Of a DNA stretch of 64,000 nt, positions 29,517-39,041 are shown piece by piece (position 1 is the first letter of the stretch; each line of letters opens with the position of its first letter). The notes under the pieces are model-generated. The model was not told where the DNA came from and ran no database searches. It saw only the letters and a program-made list of their open reading frames with translations. Source of the DNA: Symbiodinium natans (lineage: Eukaryota; Sar; Dinophyceae; Suessiales; Symbiodiniaceae); the NCBI GenBank assembly GCA_905221605.1, contig CAJNDS010002745.1, positions 608,501 to 672,500 of the forward strand, written 5' to 3'. Made by a program: the position numbers and the translations under genes.

Positions 29517-32225
29517 CCTGTTCAAGTGCGAGGCTTTGGGTTTAGGGTTTAGGATTTAGGGTTTAGGGTCTAGGGCTGTTTCGATATGGGGTGTGGGGTG
29601 TAGAGTTTAGGGTTTCCGGGTTTGTGGGTTTGGGGAAACCCGAACCATGAAACCCCAAAGAACACCCTGACCTCGCAGCAAGGGCGGCGCCTTCTCCCCT
29701 TCCCACAACCCTGCAAGCTTCTCGACTTGGTATATATCCTAAACCCTAAACCCTAAACCCTAAACCCTAAACCCTAAACCCTAAACCCTAAACCCTAAAC
29801 CCTAAACCCTAAACCCCAAGCTCTCTGCTAGCTCTGATTACCTGGGCTCCTGGCCGACCGTGCAGAGGAGGACCTGGGCTTGGGGTTTAGGGCTTAGGGT
29901 TTAGGGTTTAGGGTTTGTAGGGTTTAGGGTTTAGGGTTTAGGGTTTAGGGTTCAGAGAGTTTACATGGGTCTAGGAGTATTGAGGTTTAGGGCTTCAGGC
30001 TTTAAGGTTTAGGAGTTTGGTTGTTAGGGATTAATTAGGCTTTAGGGTTGAGGGTTTAGGGATTGGCGATGCGGTCTTGCCGTGCAGGCCGTACGCCAGA
30101 TGCGCATTGAGTCGTTAAGTGTATTCAGCAAAGGCCGAAGCAAATCTTATCAGCCAACACAGACACTGGTCCCAAGAGTAGCTGGGCATACAAAGGGTGC
30201 CCTGTATTGTTTAAAAGGGCTTAAGGCCCTAATTGAAAGGGAATAAGTTCCTATACTCTGGGTCCGAGGACACTGGATCCCTGAATGCAGCACCTAAGCC
30301 CTACTCAATTTTCGATGTACCCAGAACCTCAAGACCAGAGTTCACAGCGAAAACGTGTAGGAGCTTTAGGGTTTGATGAGGCCTCAGGGCTAGGTGGGGT
30401 TTAGGGTTTAGGGTTTAGGGTTTAGGGTTTAGGGTTCGGGCTCAGAGCCCCTGTAAGCCCCAAGGACCCGGCTCAAGGGGCGTCTTGCGCTGCAGCCTCA
30501 GCGTGGTATTCAGCGCCTCCGCGTTGCTGTCCTTGTCGCCTGCTCTATACTAGGAAACCCTAAACCCTAAACCCTAAACCCTAAACCCTAAACATAGAGG
30601 TTACAGGGGTTTTGGAGGGGAATGGGGCTTGGGGCCCTAAACCTTAAACCCTAAACCCTGACCCCTATTCCAAAATCCTAAACCCTAAACCCTAAACCCT
30701 AAATTCTAATGCTAAACCCTAAACCCTAAACCCTAAACCCTAATCCCTAAACCCTAAACCCTAAACCCCAAACCCTAACCCTAAGCCGGTTTAACGGGAT
30801 CAGGACTTTTGAAGGTCGACCACAAGGACTGCGCACCCGGGACTTTACCCCATGAAAGCCAGGCAGCCAGGGGTGACCAGGTTGGTTTGAGGGTTTGAGG
30901 TTTTTGGGGGGTAGGGGGGGGTTGAGGTTTTTGGGTTGGTTTAGGGTGTAGGGTTTAGGTAGGGTCTTCCGCGTGTAGGAGGCTTGTGTATAGGATTTCA
31001 GGGTTTAGCTGCGGAATCCTGAAACCTTGCAACTTGTAACGACAAACCCTCGACCCTACACAACCCAAAACCCAGAACCCTAAACCCTAAACCCTGGCGC
31101 CTCCCACCCCAACCTTGAGTCTTTCAGAGTTTAGGGTTTGGGGTTTAGGGTTGAGGGTTCAGGGTTTCTTGGACTTGAGAACCCCAAAATCGCACAAAGC
31201 CCCTAAGTACTGAACCCTCAAGCCCCATAATTTAAGAAATATTCACCATACCCCTTGGCACAGCCTTGAAATATAAGGAGCTTGGTAGAATCCTTCCTTA
31301 TGTTCTCCTCTACAGGTCAAGAGGTATGGCCCTGTGGAAGTATTCTGAGATAAGCCCTGTGAACCCTACATACCTGGAAGTTCCTCGTGCAAGGCATGTC
31401 AGCAGGACCTGGCGGCGGACGTGGCGTCCAACTCCTGCAGTGTATGCAGCTCGGGTTTTCTGGTTTAAGAGTTGCAAGGTCCTAAACCCGGAAAAACCCA
31501 ACCCTACGCCCTAAACCCCAAACCCTAAACCCTAGCCCTAAACCCTAAAACCCTAAACCCTGAAGGGACTGCAGACGAATTCTTATGGGCCTCTCCGGAA
31601 GCCGCCAGCCGCGGCTCCGCAAGCGCTGGCGCCAGTTGACTGTCCCAAGCAAGCTTGTGGGTTTTGTTTAGGGTTTGGGGTTTAGGGTTTGGGGTTTAGG
31701 GTTTAGGGTTTGGGGTTTAGGGTTTAGGGTTTAGGGTTTAGGGCTAGGGACCAAATCTGAGCTGTTCTTTCTCTAGGGTTTAGGGTTTAGGGTTTATGTT
31801 TGGGGTTTAGGCTTGCGGCCCAGATTTGAGCCCTGAACATTTGGACCTGGTCGGCATTATATAACGATTGGGGTTTAGAGCTCGGAGGTTACAGGGTTGG
31901 GGGTTCAGGCTGGCGGGGCCCTCGCGAAAGCAAGTTCAGGGGGTAGACCCTAAACCCCAAACAATGCCAACAAAGACACCTTCCACCCAGAAATCATGTC
32001 CACTCGAAACCCGCCTTTCACCCGGCCGACCGGCTAGCCCCCCAACACGTTTTATACAAACACACACACACACACACACAAGATTACACACTAAGCCCTA
32101 TAAATCCTAAACCCTAAGACCCTTTATTTGGGACTTTGCTTAGGTGCCGGTAGGACAGGGTGGGAGGGCTTGGGTGCTGGCAAAGGATCTCAGAATCATG
32201 CCTTCAGCCCCTTAGGAATCTTCGA
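29517..32225. repeat. Telomeric fields, short islands and MITE-like fragments
   Basis: Clean CCCTAAA runs at 29738-29818, 30556-30593 and 30690-30780; TTTAGGG at 29890-29955, 30398-30437 and 31670-31745. Islands at 29820-29880, 30450-30540 and 31565-31660 are GC-rich and may be exons. 31225-31395 shares 'ggtagaatcc.tcc..atgttctc' with 41556-41688, a worn hairpin family (H). A CA dinucleotide run lies at 32060-32081. The 82-codon plus-strand frame at 31266-31514 mostly translates the hairpin, so I do not call it. Confidence 0.6.
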
Positions 32226-32380
32226 TGCTCCCCTTACAAGTAGGGTTTAGGGTTTAGGGATTCAGGTCTAGGGTTTAGGGGCCTCTTACACTACTATAGT
32301 TCAGGGAACCTGCTGATAAGACTTATGACCCACTTTTTTCTATACTTATAGCTTCTAACTTGAGGGCCCCTACTTGTAAA
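32226..32380. mobile_element. MITE-like family C split by a TTTAGGG array
   Basis: The left 'ccccttacaagta' pairs with right 'gggcccctacttgtaa'. The array occupies about 32241-32279. Removing it rejoins 'acaagtag' to 'gggcctcttac', as expected for the intact element (compare 'acaagtaggggcc' at 21242), so little or nothing was lost. The site itself matches TAGGG, so a duplication cannot be told from the repeat. Confidence 0.7.
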
Positions 32381-32825
32381 ACCATGCAAAATAGATGTGT
32401 TTTGATGCTCCCCTCGGGCTTGATACCAACAGGAAGAAAACAGAACCACTAAGAGGTGAACTGTAGTCCATAGAATCTACTGCCAGGGGGCCCCACAAGA
32501 CCATGGTCAGTGCCTGAAGTTGTTTTTTTGGGGCTTGTGCGGTTCAAGGACAGCTGGCACCTCACTCTGGGCCTAAAGAAAAACAGTTCAGAGCGCGTTT
32601 CGTAAACAGCAAGCCAACATCTGTAGAGCTCAGAAACCGTTTCAACCTAAACCCGAAACCGCAGAGACGTCACAGCGCGTCACAGCCGTGCTGGCCTTCA
32701 GTCAGCGCGCGAGGAGTGCCGCCACCCTGAATCGCGGTTGAGGAGCTAGAGTTTAAGGGTTTGGGGTTTAGGGTTTAGGATTTAGATGTAGTTTGTGTTG
32801 GGGAAATGTCTTGGCAGATGGTCAT
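32381..32825. other. Single-copy spacer
   Basis: Mostly unique sequence with few heptamers. A GC-rich piece lies at 32660-32740, and decayed TTTAGGG begins near 32755. I see no supportable gene. Confidence 0.5.
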
Positions 32826-33190
32826 CTTTACAAGCAGAGGCCCGCCTTACTCTACTAACTTGAATGAGGGGAACTATAACAGATAATCAGACTTACAACC
32901 CACTTTAGGGCCCTTAGAGCCTTACGGAGAACTGGGGGCCCCCCACTTGTTATAAGTACAGTTATAATTGGTTAATAAATACCATGAACCTCCAAGCAAA
33001 CGCAGGACGGGTACATTAGGGTTTAGGGTTTAGGGTTCTACGATGGCCGTTAAAACCCTCTGACAAATATCGGGGGGGGGGGGGGGTGTGGTGGGGGGGT
33101 TCCGAAAATAGAGTGTGCCCGTTTTGGGGGGTCCCGTAAGGGGATTCTATTCTATTTGGGATGTAAAAGGGTACCCCTACTTTGGGAAAT
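32826..33190. mobile_element. Cluster of MITE-like families C, E (half) and F
   Basis: 32826-32951 is an unsplit family C copy (tttacaagcagaggccc ... gggggccccccacttgt). Directly after it, 32952-32995 matches the right half of family E (agtacagttataattggttaataa, gaacctccaag). 33099-33190 is family F (ttccgaaaatag ... gggtacccctactttgggaa), with TTTAGGG and a poly-G tract (about 33072-33086) between. Confidence 0.6.
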
Positions 33191-33939
33191 GCTCATATTC
33201 CTGAATCTCTGAAACCCGATAAGGGAAAATATGAAATGTCCCAAGGGCCTACCGAGTGTTAAAAGCCGACCAAAACGTTCCGATATTCCTGTGCTGCCAT
33301 GACCTGCGCTGCATTCCATGCTTCGTGAGGGACGCAATCCTTGCTTCATCAATGTGCTGGGAAACTACGATTTGCTTAAGAACCCCAAAAGATGTAACAC
33401 CATAATCCCAGTATCTAATCCTTATATTGCCCTTATATGGGAAAAAACGTTTCATGTGTTTTTTCTTCTTATTATTATTATTATCATTTTTTATCTATTT
33501 TTTTTTTTGGGGGGGGGGGTGGGGGGGGGGGGGGGGGGGGCGGGGTGTTCTTAAGCAATCAGTAGGAAAAGCGGGGGAGGGGTTCAGCTCGAAGACCCTC
33601 CGCGTGGGATGTGCCGCCACCCAAAGGCCCCTGAGATGTCCCCAGCATTGAACCCTCAAACTAGGGTTTAGGGTTTAGGGTTTAGGGTTTAGGGTTTAGG
33701 GTTTAGGGTTTAGGCTGTAGGCTTTAGGGTTCAGGGTTTAGGGTCTGAATCATATTCCTGAATCATATTCCTGAGTATGACCCTCTTAAACCCAATAAGG
33801 GAAATAGAAAATGTCCCAAGGGCCTACCTAGAAAACTCTGACACCGCAGTTAAGGTGTTCTGGTGCGGGAATTAGAATCCCATAGGCGAAGGGTTCTTAA
33901 GAACCCTGCCAAAAGATTCAGAGTGGTGTAGGCAAGGTT
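33191..33939. other. Family G fragments, poly-G tract and TTTAGGG array
   Basis: Family G pieces lie at 33190-33250 and 33750-33835. 33465-33540 is T-rich followed by a long G tract. 33663-33712 is clean TTTAGGG. 33890-33907 is a perfect 18-bp palindrome (AGGGTTCTTAAGAACCCT). Open frames here are short or homopolymer-driven. Confidence 0.55.
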
Positions 33940-34143
33940 CTAAATGCCCTTGATGGTCCCAGGCTGGGGGCCCAAAGACCCTGAAGATTTTTGGGGCGTG
34001 GATTTTCGAGCCCTCAAAAATTGAGCTTGGGGTAACTGAGGAGAGGGATTGCCCCACGCTGGCTTGGAGACGAGTCGGGGGAGGGCTTCCACTTTCCAAA
34101 GAAAGCAGCTGCCTCGGCGCAGGTTGGCGATTCGGCCGTGCAC
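33940..34143 (-). CDS. Possible coding island, unidentified
   Basis: The minus strand is open for about 67 codons ending near 33940, with mixed composition ('RIANLRRGSCFLWKVEALP'). It is longer than the other islands and lacks telomeric repeat, but another minus frame is also open. Acceptor and donor positions are unclear. I rate it as a weak candidate. Confidence 0.25.
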   Translation of the reverse strand: MHGRIANLRRGSCFLWKVEALPRLVSKPAWGNPSPQLPQAQFLRARKSTPQKSSGSLGPQPGTIKGI

Positions 34144-34746
34144 CTGACGGGCCAGAAAAATAATTTTGTTTCCCTAAATCATGCTCCCTTCCAGTGTGTT
34201 CCTATCATACTACTTTATTAAGGGTCCCCACCCCCACAAAAATCCGAGCATTCAGACAGATGAGGCGCAATCCTTTAAAAGGGCTGTTGTCGGGTTGATC
34301 TAAACCCTAAACCCTAAACCCTAAACCCTAAACCCTAGACCCTAGACCCTAGACCCTAGACCCTAGACCCTGAACCCTACAATTTGCTGACTGGCTGGTG
34401 AACTCGGGCCGAGCAAGCCCACCAGCTACCTTGCTAGAAGCATGTGGGAGCATGACTCATCGCGGCAACTGTTAAGGGGTATCAGGAAGGACCTGAATCT
34501 TATTCCCCGATATAATCCCTCTACATACCTGACAAAGTCCCTTTTTTCCTAAGTAGCCCGTAAATAACCCCCAAATAACCACTAAGGTCCCGTAGAAGGG
34601 TCCCTCCTTTTGTCCCTTGCCAAAGCGCCCCGCGTACGCCTGCAAGAGAATTGAAGAAAGCCTTGCTTGAGGAGCACAAGCCGTTGCAACGAAACATGTG
34701 TTCGCCAAAGCACCTGGTTAAGTTCTGCCTGGCGCGATGCTAGAAT
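34144..34746. other. Unique spacer with a CCCTAGA block
   Basis: 34300-34378 is CCCTAAA passing into a pure CCCTAGA run (34331-34370). The remainder is single-copy; 34500-34580 has MITE-like ends similar to family B. No gene is supportable. Confidence 0.55.
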
Positions 34747-34895
34747 AGGGGGTCCGAAGTATGGGCCCTTAATTTGGGTCCCTGATTAAAACCCTTATAT
34801 ACACCATACACAATCAGGGCCCATACTTCGGACCCCTCTATATCCCTTTAAGCAAGGGTAAGGGACCACTAAGGGCCCATGGTTCCAGCCTTAGA
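34747..34895. mobile_element. MITE-like family B, 'gtccgaagtatggg' subtype
   Basis: An inner palindrome (ggtccgaagtatgggccc / gggcccatacttcggacc) is followed by 'gtaagggaccactaagggcc'. The closest relative in the window is 44844-44970. Confidence 0.65.
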
Positions 34896-35900
34896 TAGAA
34901 AGACGGCAGCCACGCAGCACACGCAAGAGGCATGTAGGCAACTCTACAGGATTTTGTTGGGTGAAGCTGGACCACCATGCGAATCTCCATGCGTCCACCC
35001 AAACTGTGCTCCGTCTGTCCCCCAAACACCCCAGACCCGAACTCTAGAGCCCCATGAGCCCTGAGGCTAAACAGAACAAACAAAAGCTCCCAGTCCCCGA
35101 TGAGCCCCACGCAAGTCCTGTAGAAACCCCATGGAACTTGATTCAACTATACTGAACTTGGAACGCTAGCAAAAATTAAAGTTTTGGCTGTTTCTTAGGA
35201 ATCAAAGTACCCCAAAAATTGAAAATCATTTCCAAGTACCCCCAAGTCAAGTTTCCATTATCGCAGATTCCTCATGGTGAAGGGAACCCCAGTATTCGGG
35301 CCACCAATCTTAGCACATGTGCACATTGAAAAATACAAGGTTTTTTTTAGGGTTTAGGGTTTCGGGTTTAGGGTTTAGGGTTTAGGGCTTAGAGTGTTTC
35401 CTTTCATGCTACAATCATTCTAGTCCCTTGTGTAGGATCGACAGAGGGCACAGCAACTTCGTAAACCACCATGTGCCTCATGGTATAGGGTAGGGTGCCT
35501 GCACTTTTGGGGCCCCAAACCTGCACCCCTGAACCCCCCTAAGCCCTCAACCCTAAACCCTAAACCCCCTACACCCTGAACCCTGCACCCCTGAACCCCG
35601 AACCCTAAAGCGGGCCGGCGAAGGGTGGCTCTCAGGGTTTTGGGGTTTTAGGGTGTTTAGGGTTTAGGGTTTAGGGGTCTCAGAATTAAGATCAAATCGG
35701 CCTGAGCATGAAGGGACAGAGAAAGTACTAGCCTGCTCACCACAATCTCGGAACCGAACCGCAACTAACTGTTAACTAACTGGGAAAGAGAGACCAAGTG
35801 ACTAAAGGAGTGTCCCTTTACAAGGGACCTTATAGGGCCAATGTAGAAGCTACGTAGGTTTCTAGACACTATATTTAAGGTATATGTAGGAGCTATATGG
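34896..35900. other. Mostly single-copy sequence
   Basis: 34896-35330 is unique, with a roughly 100-codon minus-strand frame (34838-35146) that largely overlaps the MITE and has no recognisable content. 35345-35390 and 35640-35675 are TTTAGGG; 35520-35610 is decayed CCCTAAA. 35800-35900 is AT-richer, with inverted pieces (ctacgtagg, tatatgtaggagctatat). No gene is supportable. Confidence 0.5.
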
Positions 35901-35992
35901 GTGGTTGTCAAAATTATGATCTCTTTTTGGGTAAATACTAGGTGCCGTATTACAAAAGGGATCCAAAAATGGACCATGATGTTGACAACCAC
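35901..35992. mobile_element. 92-bp element with 11-bp inverted ends
   Basis: GTGGTTGTCAA at the left end is reverse-complementary to TTGACAACCAC at the right end (35982-35992). 'attatgatc' and 'gaccatgat' extend the similarity. No copy elsewhere in the window was noticed. Confidence 0.65.
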
Positions 35993-36131
35993 ATTCGGGT
36001 TTAGGGAGTTTGGAGTTTAGGGTTTAGGGTTTAGGGTTTAGGGTTTAGGGCAAAGTCGTACATCAACCCCAAGCTCTGACCCCAAAGCCCTCTAAGGCCT
36101 CCTCTCAAACCTTGCGCACAGAACCCCTCTT

Positions 36132-36312
36132 CGAGTAGCTGCATGGCCCCCTTCATATGGGCCCTTTAGGGTTTGGGGGTTTAGGGTTTAGGGTTTAGGG
36201 TTTAGGGTTTAGGGAGCTTATATACCCCTTACACACCCTCTAAAACCCCAGGGGCCGCACTTGAGTTCCCTTGAAAGAAGGTAAGGGGCCATATGAAGGG
36301 ACCGTGGAACTA
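36132..36312. mobile_element. MITE-like family B split by a TTTAGGG array
   Basis: Left 'gctgcatggcccccttcata' and right 'tatgaagggaccgtggaact' are the inverted ends. The array fills 36166-36214, after 'gggcccttt' and before 'agcttatatacccc'. About 10 bases usually found between those points are missing. Confidence 0.65.
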
Positions 36313-36534
36313 CTTAGTTGTCCACTACCTGGGGGAACTAAAGGTTAACCTTTGGGATTACAAGGGGATTCTAAGGGGATTATATTTCCCCAAAAAGGTT
36401 AGTAAAGGTTACCTACTCTACTACTAAGACTACCCTTAGAAGCCCCTAAACCTTACACCCCTCAACCCTTACATCCCCAAAGCTTGAAACCCCACAACGC
36501 CCTAAACACTTCATTCAACCCCTAAATAAATAGG
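36313..36534. other. Hairpin-rich spacer
   Basis: 36340-36425 contains 'aaaggttaacctttgggatt' and 'aaaaaggttagtaaaggttacc', related to the AT-rich hairpin near 13700. The rest is decayed C-strand repeat. Confidence 0.5.
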
Positions 36535-36628
36535 TATTTCCCAAAATAGGGGTACCCCTGTTATACCCAAAATAGAATAGAATCCCCTTAAAGGGACCCC
36601 CAAAAAGGTACCCCTAGATTCGGAAACC
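36535..36628. mobile_element. MITE-like family F
   Basis: The left 'atttcccaaaataggggtac' and right 'ggtacccctagattcggaaa' ends are inverted; the interior is 'aatagaatagaatccccttaa'. Other copies are at 33099-33190 and 41932-42039, with a possible split copy around 49650-49830. Confidence 0.7.
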
Positions 36629-36937
36629 CCAAATCACCCTAAACCCTAAACCCGAACCCTAATCCCTTAGCCCTTGAACCCCCTGCGCCTGTCCGGGGAT
36701 GAGGCACCTCGACAGTCTGGCAGTCTCGAGCTCGGGTCTCTTCGGGTAAGCAGCTGCACCCTAAACCCTAAACCCTAATTAAACCCTCAACCCTAGACCC
36801 TAGACCCTAAACCCCACACAGGGTTGATAAGGTTTATGGTGATTAAAGTAGAGTTTATTTTGTTACGGAGGCCGATGGTTGGGCCCTGAACCCTCAGTCT
36901 TAGACCCTAAACCCTAAACCCTAAACCCTAAACCCTA
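36629..36937. repeat. CCCTAAA fields
   Basis: C-strand arrays and variants lie at 36635-36680, 36755-36815 and 36905-36937, with a GC-rich island at 36685-36755 that could be an exon (strand undecided). Confidence 0.55.
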
Positions 36938-37057
36938 ATACATGGTCCCTTGAAATGGTCCCTTACCTTCGTTAAAGGGTTCTGAAGTATGGGGCTTTGG
37001 GTTTCACAGGGTAGATAAGGGTCCCCATTTCAGGAAACACATTCAGGGACCATGTGG
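36938..37057. mobile_element. MITE-like family B, intact copy
   Basis: The left 'tacatggtcccttgaaatgg' and right 'cattcagggaccatgtgg' ends are inverted. Both sides are CCCTAAA repeat, so this copy appears to sit within a C-strand field. Confidence 0.65.
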
Positions 37058-38337
37058 CCCTAAACCCTAAACCCTAAACCCTAAACCCTAAACCCTAAAC
37101 CCTAAACCCTAAACCCGAAACCCGAAACCCGAAACCCGAAACCCTAAGCCTAACAAAGTCCTGAAGTCCCAGACCCAAAGACCGACCCGCAGCTCTAAAG
37201 TCCTGGACCCTAAGCACGCCAGGTCACAAGAACCAGTTGTTGGAAGCTAGGGCTTAGGGTTTAGGGTTTAGGGTTTAGGGTTTAGGGTTTAGGAGTTTTA
37301 GGGTTTAGGGTTTAGGGTTTAGGGTTTAGGGTTTAGGGTTTAGGGTTTAGGGCCCCTTTTGGAAGCCGACTTGCTGTGAAGCCCTGCCTGGTTCCGAGGG
37401 ATTCTCCATGATAGGGCCAATCTGCCAGAGACAATGGGTCGGTTTCGGGTTGAGGCTTGGGGTTTAGGGTTTAGGGTTGAGGGTTTAGGGTTTAGGGTTT
37501 AGGGTTCGGTTTAGGCTTTAGGGTTTAGGGTTTGGGGTGTACAGCTTCAGGTTTTTAGGGTTTAGGGGTTGTTGTCGGGGGAGAGGGTTTAGGGATGTAG
37601 GGTTCGAGGCTTGCAGCCTTCGTAACGGAAGATGTAAGGCACCCAATGGCCATGCCTGGCGTTTCGGGTTTTAGGTTTTAGGGATTGGCCTCAAGCTGGG
37701 AGGGACATGGTTCTAGGGTTGATAGGTCTAGGGTTTGAAGGTTTAGGGTTTAGGGTTTAGGGTTTAGGGTTTAGGGCTTAAGGCATAGGGGTTGAAAGGA
37801 ACATCGACGAGAGCTACCCTGTGTCGGGGATGGCGACCCACAACAGTGCAGGGCTCAGGGGGTCTGGAGCAATTCACGAAAAGCGCCGGTTGTCCACCTT
37901 TTTGTAATGAAGGCATCCAATCCCAAAAGCAGGTCATCTGTACGTCAGGGGCGGAGAGAGTTCAGGGTAAGGGCGACGGCTTTCTTGGGGTTGATAGTAA
38001 CCTATGAATGCATACACGGAACCCTAAGCCATTTTGAAAGTCCCAAAGCCCCAAAAACCCGAACCCTACACCCTAAACGACCCTAAACCCTAAACCCTTA
38101 AAATCCTCAAAAATGGAGGCTTGGCTTCCAATTTTCGGACTTAGGGTTGAGGGTTTGGTTTAGAGGGTTTCGGTTTCAGGGGTTAGGGCAGCTGGGTTTT
38201 ACAGGCTCAGGGCTTGGGCTTTCGGCTCGGTGTTGTTGGGCTGAGGCTTGGCCCGGGCTCGAGAGGTGCGTCGAGGCACCTCGCGCGAGATGTCCAACGT
38301 TGGCAGCAACTGGGACCGGGGGTTTAGGGGTTTGGGG
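37058..38337. repeat. Telomeric fields with CCCGAAA block
   Basis: 37058-37141 is CCCTAAA ending in pure CCCGAAA (37114-37141). GGAAGC occurs at 37242-37247 and 37361-37366 around a TTTAGGG field. 37450-37790 is mutated TTTAGGG. 37795-38035 is single-copy and open on the plus strand for 71 codons, with no recognisable content. No gene is supportable. Confidence 0.6.
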
Positions 38338-38449
38338 TTGGGATGTTTTCCCTTATACTATCAGTCCTTAATGTGGGATGATAATAGGGGGGGGTACTAT
38401 AATCCCTACTAAGGACTGTTGACTGTTGGTATGAGGGGGAACATTCCAA
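38338..38449. mobile_element. MITE-like family A, complete copy
   Basis: It starts TTGGGATGTTTTCCCTTATA and ends 'gagggggaacattccaa'. A small duplication (gactgttgactgttgg) makes it longer than the 101-bp form. Confidence 0.8.
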
Positions 38450-38930
38450 GTTCGAAGTCGAACTTCCATTTACCTGTGTGTTTATGACAATTACGATTCG
38501 GATCATTATCTAGAACATTTGTTAGCACATGTTCACGCAATTAATGTTGTGACTGCCTGTTGCTTTGTTTGGGGGTTGGGGGGTCGCACGTAAACATAAA
38601 AGCGAAACCTTGGTATGGAATATCAACCGCTTCATGGTCTTTCTCGGACAAAAAACCTACAAGCAGGAGGGGGGGGGGGCCTTCTCGTCATAACTGGGGT
38701 TGAAAGGGCCCTGATAGGGTTTTCAGTTCCAAGCCATATTCTTTCAGTTCACGTTCTGCCATCTAAAGTCAGTAGAGCAAGGGGTCCCTACTTGCAACGA
38801 GCCCGTAACAGAAGGCAAATAGGGTGCCACTGGGATGTGGGCTCGTGCTGGTAGTCGTCTGGTCACCTTTAGCCCCTGACCCCAGAAACAACCCTACACC
38901 CGAAGCCCTCAACCGTAAACCCTAAACTCC
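38450..38930. other. Single-copy spacer with a family C fragment
   Basis: 38450-38640 is AT-richer unique sequence. A G tract lies near 38668. 38755-38805 (aaagtcagtagagcaaggggtccctacttgc) matches one end of family C, as does 50920-50960. No gene is supportable. Confidence 0.5.
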
Positions 38931-39041
38931 CTTGGCTGCACTCAGGAGGGTAGCTATAAATTAAACTCTTGGCTGCCTTAATAAGAAACCCAATAAACCC
39001 CAAAAAGGTAAGGATCTAAAGTTACAGTAAAATACCACAAA
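38931..39041. mobile_element. Dispersed element D, copy 3
   Basis: Shares the start (cttggctgcact) and tail (aaggatctaaagttacagta) with the copies at 20151 and 27377, but is more diverged in the stem region. Confidence 0.65.

Noticed and set aside
31266-31514. 82-codon plus-strand frame as a gene
   Set aside because: More than half of it overlies a worn hairpin element also seen at 41556-41688, and an opposite-strand frame is open as well.
34838-35146. 102-codon minus-strand frame
   Set aside because: Its 3' part runs into a MITE-like family B element and nothing in it resembles a known protein.
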